From: Heterodera schachtii
Taxonomy: Eukaryota > Nematoda > Chromadorea > Rhabditida > Heteroderidae
Direction: 5' to 3'
NCBI GenBank assembly: GCA_023374025.1
Contig: SIJG01000005.1
Span: forward strand, 3,693,966 to 3,757,965
DNA length: 64,000 bases
Positions 22,620 through 33,381 of this stretch are shown here, piece after piece. A program made the translations under genes and the position numbers. The notes under the pieces are model-generated. The model did no database searches. It had not been told where the DNA came from and saw only the letters and a program-made list of their open reading frames with translations. Each line of letters begins with the position of its first letter. Position 1 is the first letter of the stretch.

Positions 22620-24208
22620 ATGAAAATAATTGCTATTATCATCACTTTTATTCTGGCTATCTTTGAAGCAAAAGGTGGAGGAATTGTTTCTTTACTATCA
22701 AGAAGACAAGCACTAAAGCGTATGCATTTATTTGATAAAATTAAAATAATTCTAAAATATGAAATAATTAAACTTCATTGAATGTGAGATAAAAACAAAC
22801 TGGAGAATGCATGTTTCAGGAAATGTACCATTCTCGTGTCTTTTTTAGAAAAAAACCAAAAAAAACCATTTTTTTTAATCAGGTTTTAATCTTAATGTAC
22901 GAGAAATTCTCTGTTTGTTTCGGGAAAGCGTCTTAGTCTAAAGGGTTTTGGTCTCGGGCTCGAATCCAGATTTGAGGCTAAGTCTCGGTCTTGAGTATCA
23001 GGAACTCCCGGACTCAAGTGCCCTATTTATAATTTAGTTGAAGTCTGATTTCGCATAGAGCAGCTTATACAAGACACTAAAAGGGGCGGATAGACTCGAT
23101 AGTTAAATGATGGAACAGCCAACCCAATAGGCTGAGGTGTGTGTAATCTAACCGGATTTTAAGATTACTTCATTTCTTGTGAACTGTAGTTTATTATTTA
23201 TTTTTAGATTTAGCTGATTTACTGCGACAACAACGCACCGAGGACAATCACATTTCAATTAATGGAAAAATTTACCCAGTTGACGGACCTAATGTTAATG
23301 TTGGTGTTGAAGGCCAGGATTTGAGTGTGAATTGGGAAGTTTATCAAAACAGGGTCACAGAGCAGTATCTGGAAATTATACAAGATAAAAACATAAGAAA
23401 TGTAATTGTCAGTGTGCCATTAGCGTTATTTTCTCGCGAAAATATTGATGGGCAAATAAAGGCTAAATGCAATGGAAATTTATATATCGACCAATCGTCA
23501 GATGGGTGTTCTCGCATAATATGCGTAGTCGATAAAAAGAATGGTGCTGAAAATAATTTTGGATCGACAAGTGATACTTCCCTGACCGGTAATGTCAATA
23601 TTTTTGAGTCTGCAAATGGAATTATCTACAACTCTATGATGGGAGGAACTTTACATATCATTAATTCGTCACTTGAATGTGCTAATATTGAATGTGATGC
23701 ATCTTTAAACATCAATCATTCAACAATAAAACATAATGCGGAACTTAAATGTGGAGGCAGTTTAAGTATTGATGAGTCACCAATGGGAAATGTTCGTATT
23801 GAAAGTGGTGGGAGTTTAAATATCAACAAGTCCCAAATGGAAAGCAGTCAGATTGATGTTGGTGGAAACATTGGGATTGTTGAGTCACCAATGGGAAGTA
23901 TTGGGATTGACTGTGGTGGATCTTTGCGTATTGAAAAGTCGAAAATGGAAACTGGAAACATGGACTGTGGAGGAAGTTCAACCATTGTTGAATCAATAGC
24001 GCGAAATCTTAAGTTAGACTGTGGAGGAAGTTTAAACATGAAGGATTCTTCAATGGAAAATGTTCACATTGATTGTGGTGGAAGTGCAACCATTAAGAAG
24101 TCGAAAATGAAAAAGAGTAGCATTGATTGTGGTGGCAATTTTTCTATTGATAGTTCGCCAACAGGGAGTGTTCGAATTGATTACGGTGGAAGAAGAATTA
24201 AGTTATGA
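22620..24208 (+). CDS. Secreted 18-residue-repeat (beta-solenoid-like) protein
   Basis: Two exons, 22620-22719 and 23208-24208, join in phase 1 (AAGC|GTATGC donor, ATTTTTAG acceptor), giving 366 residues. Residues 1-18 are a signal peptide (IIAIIITFILAIFEA core). After a charged segment with an LLRQQRTEDN helix, residues ~190-360 form about ten tandem repeats of exactly 18 residues, consensus GGSLNIxxSxMxxxxIDC; earlier, looser copies start near residue 165. The alternating hydrophobic pattern with a Gly-Gly corner suits a right-handed beta-solenoid, and the Cys before the GG corner recurs at the same register in most turns. Similar repeats occur in bacterial polymer-forming and adhesin-like proteins, but I cannot name a family. 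There is no transmembrane segment after the leader. Secretion is well supported; a role at the host interface or in the cuticle is inference. Confidence 0.8.
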
Positions 24209-24626
24209 GGCCAATCAGAGGATCTTATGAGGAAATGACCGATATTCTGAATTTTTCTTACATAAGATTAAAGATAGAAAAATATAATTGTTTTCCTTTG
24301 TATCTTAGTATGGATAAAACTATAATTTTAAGAATTTTATTCGTGATTTTACTACTTGATGGTTTCAAATTCATTATAGGATTTTTCTTCAATTTTTGGA
24401 TATGTAAAAACAGAATTAGTGGCGCGCTTGCCCCTACCCTAACAAAGGAGAGGTACCCAAGTGACGGTGGGACTTCCGAATGAAACTTACAGGGTAGGTA
24501 GATTACCCCCCCTTTGTATTGTAAATTTTTTTTTTATTTTTGCTAAATGAAGCTTCTTGACGAGATATGAAGCTTTTCCTTTTTGCCTTTTCAATATCAT
24601 TCATAAAGAAAGAAAAGCCGATGTGA

Positions 24627-24697
24627 GCGGCGATGGCCTAGTGGGTATGCGTTCCATTCATTTTTTCTTCTTCTAAAGTTCAATTCCCATACCCTGC
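24627..24697 (+). repeat. tRNA-like (SINE-type) segment in the left arm
   Basis: A perfect A-box (TGGCCTAGTGGG, 24634-24645) and a good B-box (AGTTCAATTCC, 24677-24687) are 43 bases apart, the tRNA spacing. The acceptor and T stems do not pair well, so it is not a functional tRNA but could drive pol III transcription. The right arm carries the same segment inverted, about 25468-25536. Confidence 0.65.
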
Positions 24698-24927
24698 AAA
24701 TAATTGTTTTTTGTTTCTTACATTTGCAAAATAATTTTTAAGCCTTTTAACATTAATAATTTGCTCATAATATTTTTTTCGTTTTATTTTCTATAAGAGA
24801 ATAATTTTGACTATTGACCTATTTTTGCTTATCAGCAAAAGTGTTGAGAAATTCTGTTGTTGGTCCTCTTCTCGGTCCTCTCATCTACTCTCGTCGCATT
24901 AATGATCATTGTAAAGTTCCCAAATAA

Positions 24928-25359
24928 ATGCCAATAAATCCTACAAACGTTATTCTTTTATTGCAAGAACATTATCATGGTAAAGCCCCTCCTCCCACCC
25001 AATTAACCCCAGAGGAAAAGCAACTGGCAGAAGATTTTTTGATCACATTGGAATTTTGTGCAAAACAAGGGTCAGAAATTGAGACTTCGGAAGAGCTTAT
25101 TGTGGATGAATTGGCCGTTTTTGATCAAAAAGAAGATCAGCAAGATTTTGACGAGGAATTTGACCTTGAAGATGTTGAATCACAAAATGATGAATTTTCC
25201 AACTTTTCTCATCCCGTTAAATATTTATTCCCAACAAATTTTCCTGAACAGTGTCAGATCACTTTTTGTTCGGAATTTATAATGATCAGATGTGCATGGT
25301 GTGACAAATTCCTTTGCTTCACTCATTTCTACCAAAACTATCACATGTGCCAAAATTGA
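24928..25359 (+). CDS. Acidic ORF with C-terminal Cys/His cluster, element-encoded
   Basis: 143 residues, intronless, lying exactly between the inverted arms; the right arm begins just after its stop. The middle is strongly acidic (Asp/Glu-rich, DEEFDLEDVESQNDEF). The C-terminus carries C-x2-C-x4-C-x2-H followed by YHMC (CAWCDKFLCFTHFYQNYHMC), a probable zinc-binding module of the kind found at transposase C-termini. No DDE catalytic core is present, so it could be a transposase fragment, an accessory DNA-binding protein, or a captured gene. No homologue recognised. Confidence 0.55.
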   Translation: MPINPTNVILLLQEHYHGKAPPPTQLTPEEKQLAEDFLITLEFCAKQGSEIETSEELIVDELAVFDQKEDQQDFDEEFDLEDVESQNDEFSNFSHPVKYLFPTNFPEQCQITFCSEFIMIRCAWCDKFLCFTHFYQNYHMCQN

Positions 25360-25627
25360 TGTAAAATAAAAACGAAAAAAATATTATGAGCAAATTATTA
25401 ATGTTAAAAGGCTTAAAAATTATTTTGCAAATGTAAAAAACAAAAAACAATTATTTGCAGGGTATGGGAATTGAACTTTAGAAGAAGAAAAAATGAATGG
25501 AACGCATACCCACTAGGCCATCGCCGCTCACATCGGCTTTTCTTTCTTTATACAAAGGGGGGGTAATCTACCTACCCTGTGTTTCATTCGGAAGTCCCAC
25601 CGTCACTTGGGTACCTCTCCTTTGTAA

Positions 25628-27060
25628 GTGCCTTTTAAGCGTTTTTTATAGCATAGTGCCGTATGTGGACACTTCAGTCCGGCACTTTTTGAGGGCGAGC
25701 TTTTTCCTATAAATTTATAATCTTCTCGGTTTCGACACGTTGACCCCCTGAGCACAAGTCCCATCATCCTTCTCTGCTTAATAGTTGGGGTGCTCGGCCT
25801 CCTTTTACTATTCGCCCGCCACCCTTCAAAAATTGATCAGTTGCGCCGCCGGTTTCTCCCTTTGTAGGTCTTTTCACCACCGCCTCTCTACTGTTATTCC
25901 TTTGGACTTTGACACGAATAATTTGCAAATGTCCCAGCCCCCCCCCCCCTTCCAGCCAAACACCAATTCAAATTTGTCCAATTCGAAGGGGTTTTTGTTC
26001 TCAGCGATAGTCGCCCTTTCAAGTTAGCCATTTCGCCGAAAAGGACAACGGGGGAGGGTCGCTCCCTCCGGGGACAAAAGAGTGGGACGGAAGTCAACAA
26101 TGCGTAACGACACGCGCCAGTTCAGCTACACCTCGTCATGACCGTTGTTTGTCTTACACTTACAAAATCGCACAGTCGCGTTATACAATGGAGGACTCAA
26201 GATTTGACTGTTATTACAATTGAATCAACGGTGCGCAACTGGACTACTCTTACCACTAGGAATTCGACATCTCCTTGGCAATGATCACTTGCGACGGCGG
26301 ACAATTTTTTTGCTGTCTTTTGCTCCAAACGGCACCATAGCAAGGCAAATTCTGCCATATGACCTGGCTGACAGCTGAACGGAATGAGGTTTAATGCCCT
26401 GTTGGAGAAACCAATTCCGTTATTCTCCCTCAGCGGCGATTCGGTCACCGGCAAAGAAACTCCAAAATCACGGTACTTTTATTCAACAGTAAGGCGTTTG
26501 GCCTGGCTTTGGCTTAGACATGCTGACTCTTTTTGACCACAGGTCCCAATATTCTTTTCGGCACAATTGTTGTGGTGCTCACCTCCTTTTCCTATTCATT
26601 TTCGTCAAATATTCATCGATTTTCTCGACCTACCCGGCTTCTCTCAGTTGATTTTTTCGCATTAAGGGTTCGCAGTTCTTTGATAGGACTCGGTAGTTTG
26701 ATTTGAACCGTGGGCGGGCCCGACTTCGCTGAAGCGACGAAGGATAAATGCAAAATCTAATACCCCCTTTTTTTAATTTGCTTCCAATCCTTTTCTGTCT
26801 CATCAGCCAATCATCCCTTTTGGCCTATACCCCCTCTTTGGGACCTTTTCGAGAGGGACAGCGACGGGAAAAGTCTGAAAATTGAGGTACTGTACTGAAA
26901 TGGGAAAATTAAAAAAATCCTGGAAATTTAGATAAATTTTGTGAATGAGAAAACATGGGAAAAGTGTGAGTCAAAAAATGTTTGTTTAAATGATGTTGGA
27001 CGTTCAGAGGAAATTGCCAAAAGTATGTTTTTTTATAAAATATGATGATATGTAGAAGTC
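25628..27060. other. Unclassified region with balanced base composition
   Basis: 25.63-26.9 kb is visibly less AT-rich than its surroundings, yet I find no long ORF, splice-framed exon, rRNA block or tRNA. Short open frames exist (for example minus 26454-26197) but resemble nothing. It may be decayed repeat or non-coding RNA; I cannot tell. Confidence 0.3.
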
Positions 27061-28121
27061 ATTACCTTTTTAAATTAGGCCTAAATGTGTTAGACAAAAC
27101 CATAGGCTTTTCATTTTGAACGGTTTGCGCTCGTGGAAATCTAAGAAAACTTTTTAAAAAGCAAAAAATTAAATAAAATAATTTTATTTGTATAAAAAAA
27201 ATTGTTTTATTAAAGGATAAAATTAATTTAGCGGAAATGTGAGAAAACAGCGCAAGAAAGACGGATCGTCTAAAAGAACACTTTTTTGGGTAAATGATAA
27301 GCCGATCTTCTTCATTGTTGTACAAAAATGATTGGTTTTATTTTTTGTTTTTTGGTTTTTTTTCCATAAATTTATTTCGGTTTAATTTTGTATTTTTCTT
27401 TACAAAAAGTAGTGGATTTGTTTAGGGGCTAGGTCGTTTCATAAAATCCGCCAATTTTAGCGAATTTTTCGACAAAACATGGCATAACTTTGCTTAGATG
27501 CAATTAAATTTTACATTCTTGGTACCATTCGATAGCCAAGCTTTTCCTCAATTAGTTTGCAAAAATTCAAATAAAATTATCAAATTTAACATAAGTTATG
27601 GCCGAAATAGTACTTACTTTCATACAACTTTTTCTAAAGTTGACCAATTTTTTTGAAAATTTTCAGGCTATTAGAGAAAAAGCTGGGCTATCGAATGGTA
27701 CCAAGAATGTAAAATTTGATTAACTTTAGGTAAAAGTCAAAACTCATTTTATCATTCATTCAGATTTTCAAATAATCCAAAAAATGCTATTCACTTAAAT
27801 TCTACAAAGTTCTAACTTCGTTTATATAATTAATTTTATTAATTAATCAATTTATTAGGTTTAGGCCAAATAATCATCTACAAACAAAATTAAAATGCTG
27901 AACCTCTACAGAAGCTTTAAAATTTCCATTTATTTAAATTATATTTAAAAATTTATAAAATTGTGGACTCAAAAATTTGGCTGAAAATTCTGGCTTTTAA
28001 ATTTTGGGAATTATAAAACCTTCGCCGTTTATTCCTCCGACAAATTCTATCTTCGTGAAAAAAAGAATACTTCAAATATAAATTTTTCTATTATTGGCCA
28101 ATTATTTTTCATATTTTTCAT
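27061..28121. repeat. Intergenic with fold-back arms at 27503-27560 / 27665-27722
   Basis: Inverted arms (TTTTACATTCTTGGTACCAT on the left, mirrored on the right) separated by about 100 bases. The core ATTCTTGGTACCAT/ATGGTACCAAGAAT is shared with fold-back elements at 49.2-49.5 kb and 50.3-50.5 kb. The remainder is AT-rich without a gene. Confidence 0.65.
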
Positions 28122-31102
28122 TCATTTTCCGAATTCATTCCGTCGTGCCCTCCTCGCCGGACTTTGTCCTTCGATTTCACTTTGGCTTTTTGCCTCTGCC
28201 ACCACTGCTGTTGATTGTCCCCGAGTCAGACTTGGCGGTGTACTGCTCGCCCTTGACGATGCTTAATTTATAGAAGATATTACGCCAAACACCTAATTAA
28301 TTTAGGTACTCAAAATTTTGGTGTTGTCAGCAACTTTGTTTATGAATAATTTACGAAAAAATATTTTTGGTGAAAATTATTCGTCCATTTCCTTATTACC
28401 GTATTTTTTACAGTACATAGTTTGTTGCTCCGTATTAACTCACGTCTTCCGCGTCGATGATGAAACTGGTAGCGTTTTATCAGTTCTCCCGAATGGCCAT
28501 AGGTCGATTTGCTTGGTCGTCGCACCGTTCGCTGCTCCGCTTCCGCAATAAGTTGCGCTACAGTCTTTTCCCTTGCATGCTGTAGCAGTTGGGCTACCGT
28601 ATTTTTGCCTTCTCCCTCATACGGTGGCGATTGTCCGACTTTATGTTGGACCAATGGCTTCTTGCCGTTGGCCATCTCTGCTTCTGTGCCCTCTTCAGCG
28701 ATCAGTTGGCGCATCGTCTTGGGTTGTTCGACAACCGCATACGGTAAGTCCTCTTCATACGGTAATTGTTGGCTTTTCATTTCTTCCGCAATCATTGGTC
28801 GTTTGCCTTTGGCCACTTCTGCCCTCGCAATTTTGTGTTCTTTTGTTGTAAAATGATACAAAAATTGACCCAAAAATTATATATATAAAAAGGGTAAATA
28901 AATCAAACTTTTTGGTCCAAACCCGAAAGCGCAACAGTTATGAAGCATTTGGGAAAATTTGAAGTGCCTTTTTGAATATTTGGCAGCATCTTATTTGAAT
29001 AAAAATCAAAAATTTTTCAAAATTTAAAATTTATAAAAAATTAATTTATCAAATTTGTTGGGGAATTTGCTCCCCGATCCTCGAGGGTTGGGGAGGAACG
29101 CCTAATGTAAATCACTGATTGTTTTTCCTTATCATTCCCTCATTTATTTTACCGGCATTGGCACTGCTCCGTTCGGCAGCGGATGAGGAGGTCTCCCCCC
29201 GTTGATCAAATGATGTTGATCGCTGCTGGTGATGATCATTTTCATATTTCATAAGAAGTTCTTTGATTGCGGCGATGTCACCCGCTGACAGTGAACGTTT
29301 TCTTGCTAACATCGCTTTCTGATCAGTGGCGGGGCTGCTGGGATGAAAATCAGCTGATGAGAGGGGCAAGCCTAAACAGTGATCAAACAGTAACAGACCA
29401 ACTGATCACTGATCATTTCTACAAGTCATCTTTCAATCGAGTCATATTTTTAATCATTTAATAGATATCTTGAATCTGGACACCTTTGTGCTTATTTTTT
29501 GGTCCGTCACCTTTCTGATCTGGGCCCTGTTTTTTTTTACAAAAATTTGAATCAAAATTTAGTACCGAAAGACAAATCCGAGTTCCATATATCAATTTGC
29601 TCATTTGTCTGATCACTTTGCTTTTGTTTGTTTATTGTAGTGATGATTAGGGATACGATTTTTAGGTTTTTACCTGTTTTTTCCTCAACTCCCAGTGGTC
29701 TAAACACATGAAAAACATCTTTTTTCGATTGTTGTTAAGCTACTTTTCGAGTTTTTGCACCTATTTTCAATTTTTTATTTAGCACCTAAAACCTAAAAAA
29801 ATTAAAAAAAAAACTATTTTCAACTATTTTGGCGTTTTGCCCAAAATTTTAACAAAAATGTTAGAAAAACGAAAAATACACCCCTAAGAAGCGAACCTAA
29901 AATTTCTGAAACCTCTAAAAAATGAAAAATTTTCTCAAAAATTCATCTCAAAATAATTTATTTATTTATTTGCATGACAAGAATTTTTGGTTTTAAAAAT
30001 TACTTATCTCATTACTGGTAATTTTTTGCTTTTTGGATAAAATTTTTATTAAATTTCAAACTTTTTAGCAACAATTTTGGGGTTTTTTAGAACATCAAAA
30101 CTAACTATTTTGGCACTTTTTAGCACCCACAAATCGTATCCCTAGTGATGATGCTCGTTTCGTTCATTACACTTTTTTCGTGGTCTATTCTTGAGTAGGT
30201 CCCGAGCATCATAATTACATTTGTTTATGGCATTTTGCTCACCGTCCTGATCATTGCTTTCCCAATCGATCTGTGGCCAATGGTCCTCACTTGATTGGCC
30301 CTCAAACTTTGAAATCCAATCAGTCACTTGCGTCTCCAAATTTGAAATGCGCTTCTCAAAGCGTCGGTTCATCAAATTGCTCGGAAGTGTTGGCGTAGCC
30401 CTTGGCCTTGGTATCGTAATGAAGTGGCCAAGCATTTGTTCAAGCTTGGCCAGGCGTCGGTCAATGCTGCTGCTTGACAAATTTGAGCCTTCTAAAGGGG
30501 ACAATTAGCAAAGCAATTACCGTAAATTTATGTTATTTAAAACGGTATGGTAATGGAGAATTCCGCAAAACTTTTCATACTCATATTTCCAATTTTTCAA
30601 CTTATCTTTAAAATTTCAGATGGGCATGGAAAAAATGGGAAATTTTTATGGCGCCAATTTTGGAGCATTTTGTATCAAATTTTGTAATAAAAACTAATTA
30701 AATTTAATATAGAAAATCTGTACCTGTACTTGTATACACAAAAAATGCCAGGCCTGTTAGACAAGTACAGGATTGACAGCCGATTCAAAAAACTTTACCT
30801 GTTTTTCTTGGGGGTGATTCCCCCTCATTCAGACGTGTGCCAGCCGACGTGGATGCCATGCCAGCATTCCCCGCTGGGCCAGTGCCAATGTCAGAAACAT
30901 TGCCAAGTTCGGCATTGGCACGGTTCCGTGGTGCCTGTACAGTTTCTTCTTCTTCGCATTCGGCAGTTGATGACTGTTGCTTCTTCTTTTTCTTGATTTT
31001 ATTAAGCGAAATTGATGAAGCACAAGCACCAGCCAATGTTTGATGAACATAAAGCAGCACAAAAAGGAGGAGGAAAACGGCGGAGAGAAATTTACGCTTC
31101 AT
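28122..31102 (-). CDS. Secreted coiled-coil protein, family member B
   Basis: Paralogue of the gene at 766-2374; function unknown. Exons: 31102-30799, 30491-30243, 29371-29153, then probably 28839-28444 and 28261-28122; every junction is phase 1 and the five-exon model closes at 435 residues. Exon 1 gives a signal peptide (FLSAVFLLLFVLLYVHQTLAG), a basic run and a Ser/Gly/Ala region. Exon 2 has the coil RRLAKLEQML...RRFEKRISNLETQV shared with member A. Exon 3 begins PLSSADFHP, again shared, followed by a helix (AAIKELLMKYEN). Exon 4 is charged with a repeated VAQLIAEAE/RQLIAEEG motif. Donors ACAG|GTAAAG, GACG|GTGAGC and AGAC|GTGAGT are strong; the last two acceptors are weak, so the gene could end at the exon 3 stop at 29112. 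Intron 2 carries a MITE (29648-30144). Confidence 0.65.
29648..30144. mobile_element. hAT-like MITE, 497 bp
   Basis: Terminal inverted repeats TAGGGATACGATTT at both ends, flanked by the perfect 8-bp duplication GTGATGAT (29640-29647 and 30145-30152). AT-rich interior, no ORF. It lies in intron 2 of the surrounding minus-strand gene. If that intron is retained, the reading frame of exon 2 terminates at a TAG formed by the element's own terminus (30144-30142). Confidence 0.9.
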
Positions 31103-31830
31103 TTTTGCCTAATCTAAGCAAATTTATTTAAGAAAGTGCCAAAAATTAGCGGGAAAATGCCAAAAAATGAAAAATATGTTGAAGAATTAATTATTTTAAA
31201 TTATTAATTTCAATTCAATTAAGTAAAATCTAATTCAATTTTATGTGTCATATTTAATATTAAAAGTAATTTCAAACTAATTATAATTGTAAAACATTTA
31301 ATTATGATTTTTTTATCAAAATAATATAATATTAATTTATTTCAATTGTAAAAAATAACTGAGAAAATATTTTTTTTTGCTTGTAATATGTGCATTGAAT
31401 GGTTATTTGCCACGTTGAATTAGTGGCAATGTCAATTTATTTATTAAGAAAGTCACTTTTTTCAAAAAAAATTTTTACTTTTTAATTATTTTTTTTAGTA
31501 TTTTCCCCGGTTCGGAAGTTAAAAATGAAGAAATAAATTATTTAAAATTGATTGAATTAATCTGTTTTATTTTATTTTAAGGTTTGACGAAAAATTTTTA
31601 CATCAAAAATGACAAAATTTTTAATATGTGTAAAAGGGGCAATTAGCTAATTAATACGTTATAAATAAACCGCAAAAATAGGTAAATCATTTCTTAATGA
31701 TTTTATGTCTTAAAAGAATAAAATTTATTATTATAAATGTGAAAACCATAACAATGGCCAATTTAAGAGAATAATCTTTCATAGCAAATATGAACGCATT
31801 CAAAAATAATCACTGGCTTGTGCCATCGTT
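31103..31830. other. Intergenic, very AT-rich
   Basis: 5' flank of the minus-strand gene starting at 31102 and 3' flank of the one ending at 31831. Long A/T runs, no gene seen. Confidence 0.5.
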
Positions 31831-33381
31831 TTATGCCATTTTCCGTCCGCTCCGTCCGCCACCGATCGCTTTGTTCACCGCCCCATTGGCCACTCGGCCA
31901 CCGATTGTGCTGATCACTCCGTCGAACAGGGAAGTGCCAATGCCGGACAACACGGCTGTGCCACCACCACCGCCACCATTGCCGTTTGTTGCTGTTGTTG
32001 GCGGTGATTCCTTTTTTGGGTCCGCCGCTTCATCCCGTTCGGCTTGCGCATCATGACGGCCATCGTTATTGTTTTTCGTGCCATCATCGCCGGCTTCTTT
32101 GCTCCCAGTTTGGCACGCGCTACTGCCTCCATTTTGGTCATCACCATTTCCGAATTGGCCACTTTGGCTTCCGATTTGACCATCTCCGTTTCCAAATTGG
32201 CCATTTTGGCTTCCAATTTGGCCACCTCCGTTTCCGAATTGGCCACTTTGGCTTCCGATTTGACCATCTCCGTTTCCAAATTGGCCATTTTGGCTTCCAA
32301 TTTGGCCACCTCCGTTTCCGAATTGGCCACTTTGGCTTCCGATTTGACCATCTCCGTTTCCAAATTGGCCATTTTGGCTTCCAATTTGGCCACCTCCGTT
32401 TCCGAATTGGCCACTTTGGCTTCCGATTTGACCATCTCCGTTTCCAAATTGGCCACTTTGTCTTCCGATTTGACCATCTCCTTTTCCTAATTGGCCATTT
32501 TGGTCCTTCCCGGTTTCATTTTGATTATTTGAACCTCTTTGGCCGTTTTCATTTCCAAATTGATCATTTGGCAGATTAGGACTGTCAGTTTGGCCTCTTT
32601 GATCAGTGACTTCACTTCCCATTTTTTTGTTTTCGCCTTCCATTTGGTCATTTTGCCCACTTCCTCCTCCTCCCATTTGTCCGTTTTGCCCATTTCCTCC
32701 TCCGAATCGACCATTTCCTCCTAAGTATTGTCCATTTTGCCAATTTCCTCCTCCTCCTCCTCCCATTTGTCCGTTTTGCCCATTTCCTCCTCCGAATCGA
32801 CCATTTCCTCCTAAGTATTGTCCATTTTGCCAATTTCCTCCTCCTCCCATTTGTCCGTTTTGCCCATTTCCTCCTCCGAGTCGACCATTTCCTCCTAAGT
32901 ATTGTCCATTTTGCCAATTTCCTACTCTTCCTCCTTCTCCAAATTGTCCGTTTTGCCAATTTCCTCCTCCGTTGCCATTTCCATTTCCGAATTGGCCATT
33001 TCGCCACCCAAATTGTCCGCTTTGGCCTTCAAAGTTGCCATTTCCGCTTCCATGTTGCCCATTTGTCCACCCAACCGGGCCATTTGCAGCTCCTTTTCCA
33101 TTTTGCCAATTTCCATTTCCAAATTGGCCATTTTGCCCTCGAATTTGGCCATTTCCTGCAACCTGTCGTCCATTTTGCCAACTTCCGCTTCCATGTTGGC
33201 CATTTTCTCCACCAGTTTTTCCAAGTTTGCCATTTCCATTTACAGTTACAGATTGACCAATTGCTCCACCGTAACCATACCCACCGTCTTCACTGAATTG
33301 TCCATTAATTACTGTGCAGAAAAACATTGCCAAAACAACAGCAATCATAAAGAAATGATGAAGAAAAGTAGACGACAGCAT
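31831..33381 (-). CDS. Secreted Gly/Asn/Gln-rich tandem-repeat protein
   Basis: Single-exon ORF of 516 residues. The signal peptide is residues ~1-27 ([18 protein letters not shown]). After [10 protein letters not shown], nearly the whole protein is repeats of Asn-Gly-Gln-Phe-Gly type: a 36-39-residue module ([20 protein letters not shown]) about three times, then [28 protein letters not shown] units of 14 residues alternating about eight times (32150-32480). The C-terminus is a charged spacer and a Gly-rich amphipathic tail. The first ~140 residues and the 5' flank are nearly identical to exon 1 of the peroxidase gene at 34157-40528, so one was derived from the other recently. Structural matrix, cuticle or gland-secreted effector are all possible. 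Repeat tracts leave other frames on both strands open; the signal peptide fixes this one. Confidence 0.82.
   Translation of the reverse strand: MLSSTFLHHFFMIAVVLAMFFCTVINGQFSEDGGYGYGGAIGQSVTVNGNGKLGKTGGENGQHGSGSWQNGRQVAGNGQIRGQNGQFGNGNWQNGKGAANGPVGWTNGQHGSGNGNFEGQSGQFGWRNGQFGNGNGNGGGNWQNGQFGEGGRVGNWQNGQYLGGNGRLGGGNGQNGQMGGGGNWQNGQYLGGNGRFGGGNGQNGQMGGGGGGNWQNGQYLGGNGRFGGGNGQNGQMGGGGSGQNDQMEGENKKMGSEVTDQRGQTDSPNLPNDQFGNENGQRGSNNQNETGKDQNGQLGKGDGQIGRQSGQFGNGDGQIGSQSGQFGNGGGQIGSQNGQFGNGDGQIGSQSGQFGNGGGQIGSQNGQFGNGDGQIGSQSGQFGNGGGQIGSQNGQFGNGDGQIGSQSGQFGNGDDQNGGSSACQTGSKEAGDDGTKNNNDGRHDAQAERDEAADPKKESPPTTATNGNGGGGGGTAVLSGIGTSLFDGVISTIGGRVANGAVNKAIGGGRSGRKMA
32150..32480. repeat. Tandem 42/84-bp coding repeats
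   Basis: About eight 42-bp units arranged as four near-identical 84-bp pairs within the Gly/Asn/Gln-rich gene, encoding the 14-residue motif. Near-identity implies recent expansion or homogenisation. Confidence 0.85.

Larger units (their letters stand above)
24443..25624. mobile_element. Transposon with long inverted arms and an internal ORF
   Basis: The left arm (24443-24792) and right arm (25365-25624) are near-perfect inverted copies starting CAAAGGAGAGGTACCCAAG. The left arm has an extra ~80-base insertion near 24515-24600. Both ends are flanked by TAA (24440-24442, 25625-25627), compatible with the 3-bp TWA duplication of PIF/Harbinger elements; that assignment is inference from three bases. 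The arms each contain a tRNA-like pol III promoter. Between the arms is an acidic, zinc-finger-like ORF. Confidence 0.8.

Noticed and set aside
22905..22985. GGCTCGAATCC with an upstream TTAGTCTAAAGG, tRNA-like
   Set aside because: Stems do not fold into a cloverleaf; within an intron; at best a SINE relic.
30142..30504. Exon 2 of secreted gene B read straight to a stop as a complete small protein
   Set aside because: A strong phase-1 donor (GACG|GTGAGC) at 30243 matches the paralogue's splice position, and the final codons run into a MITE.
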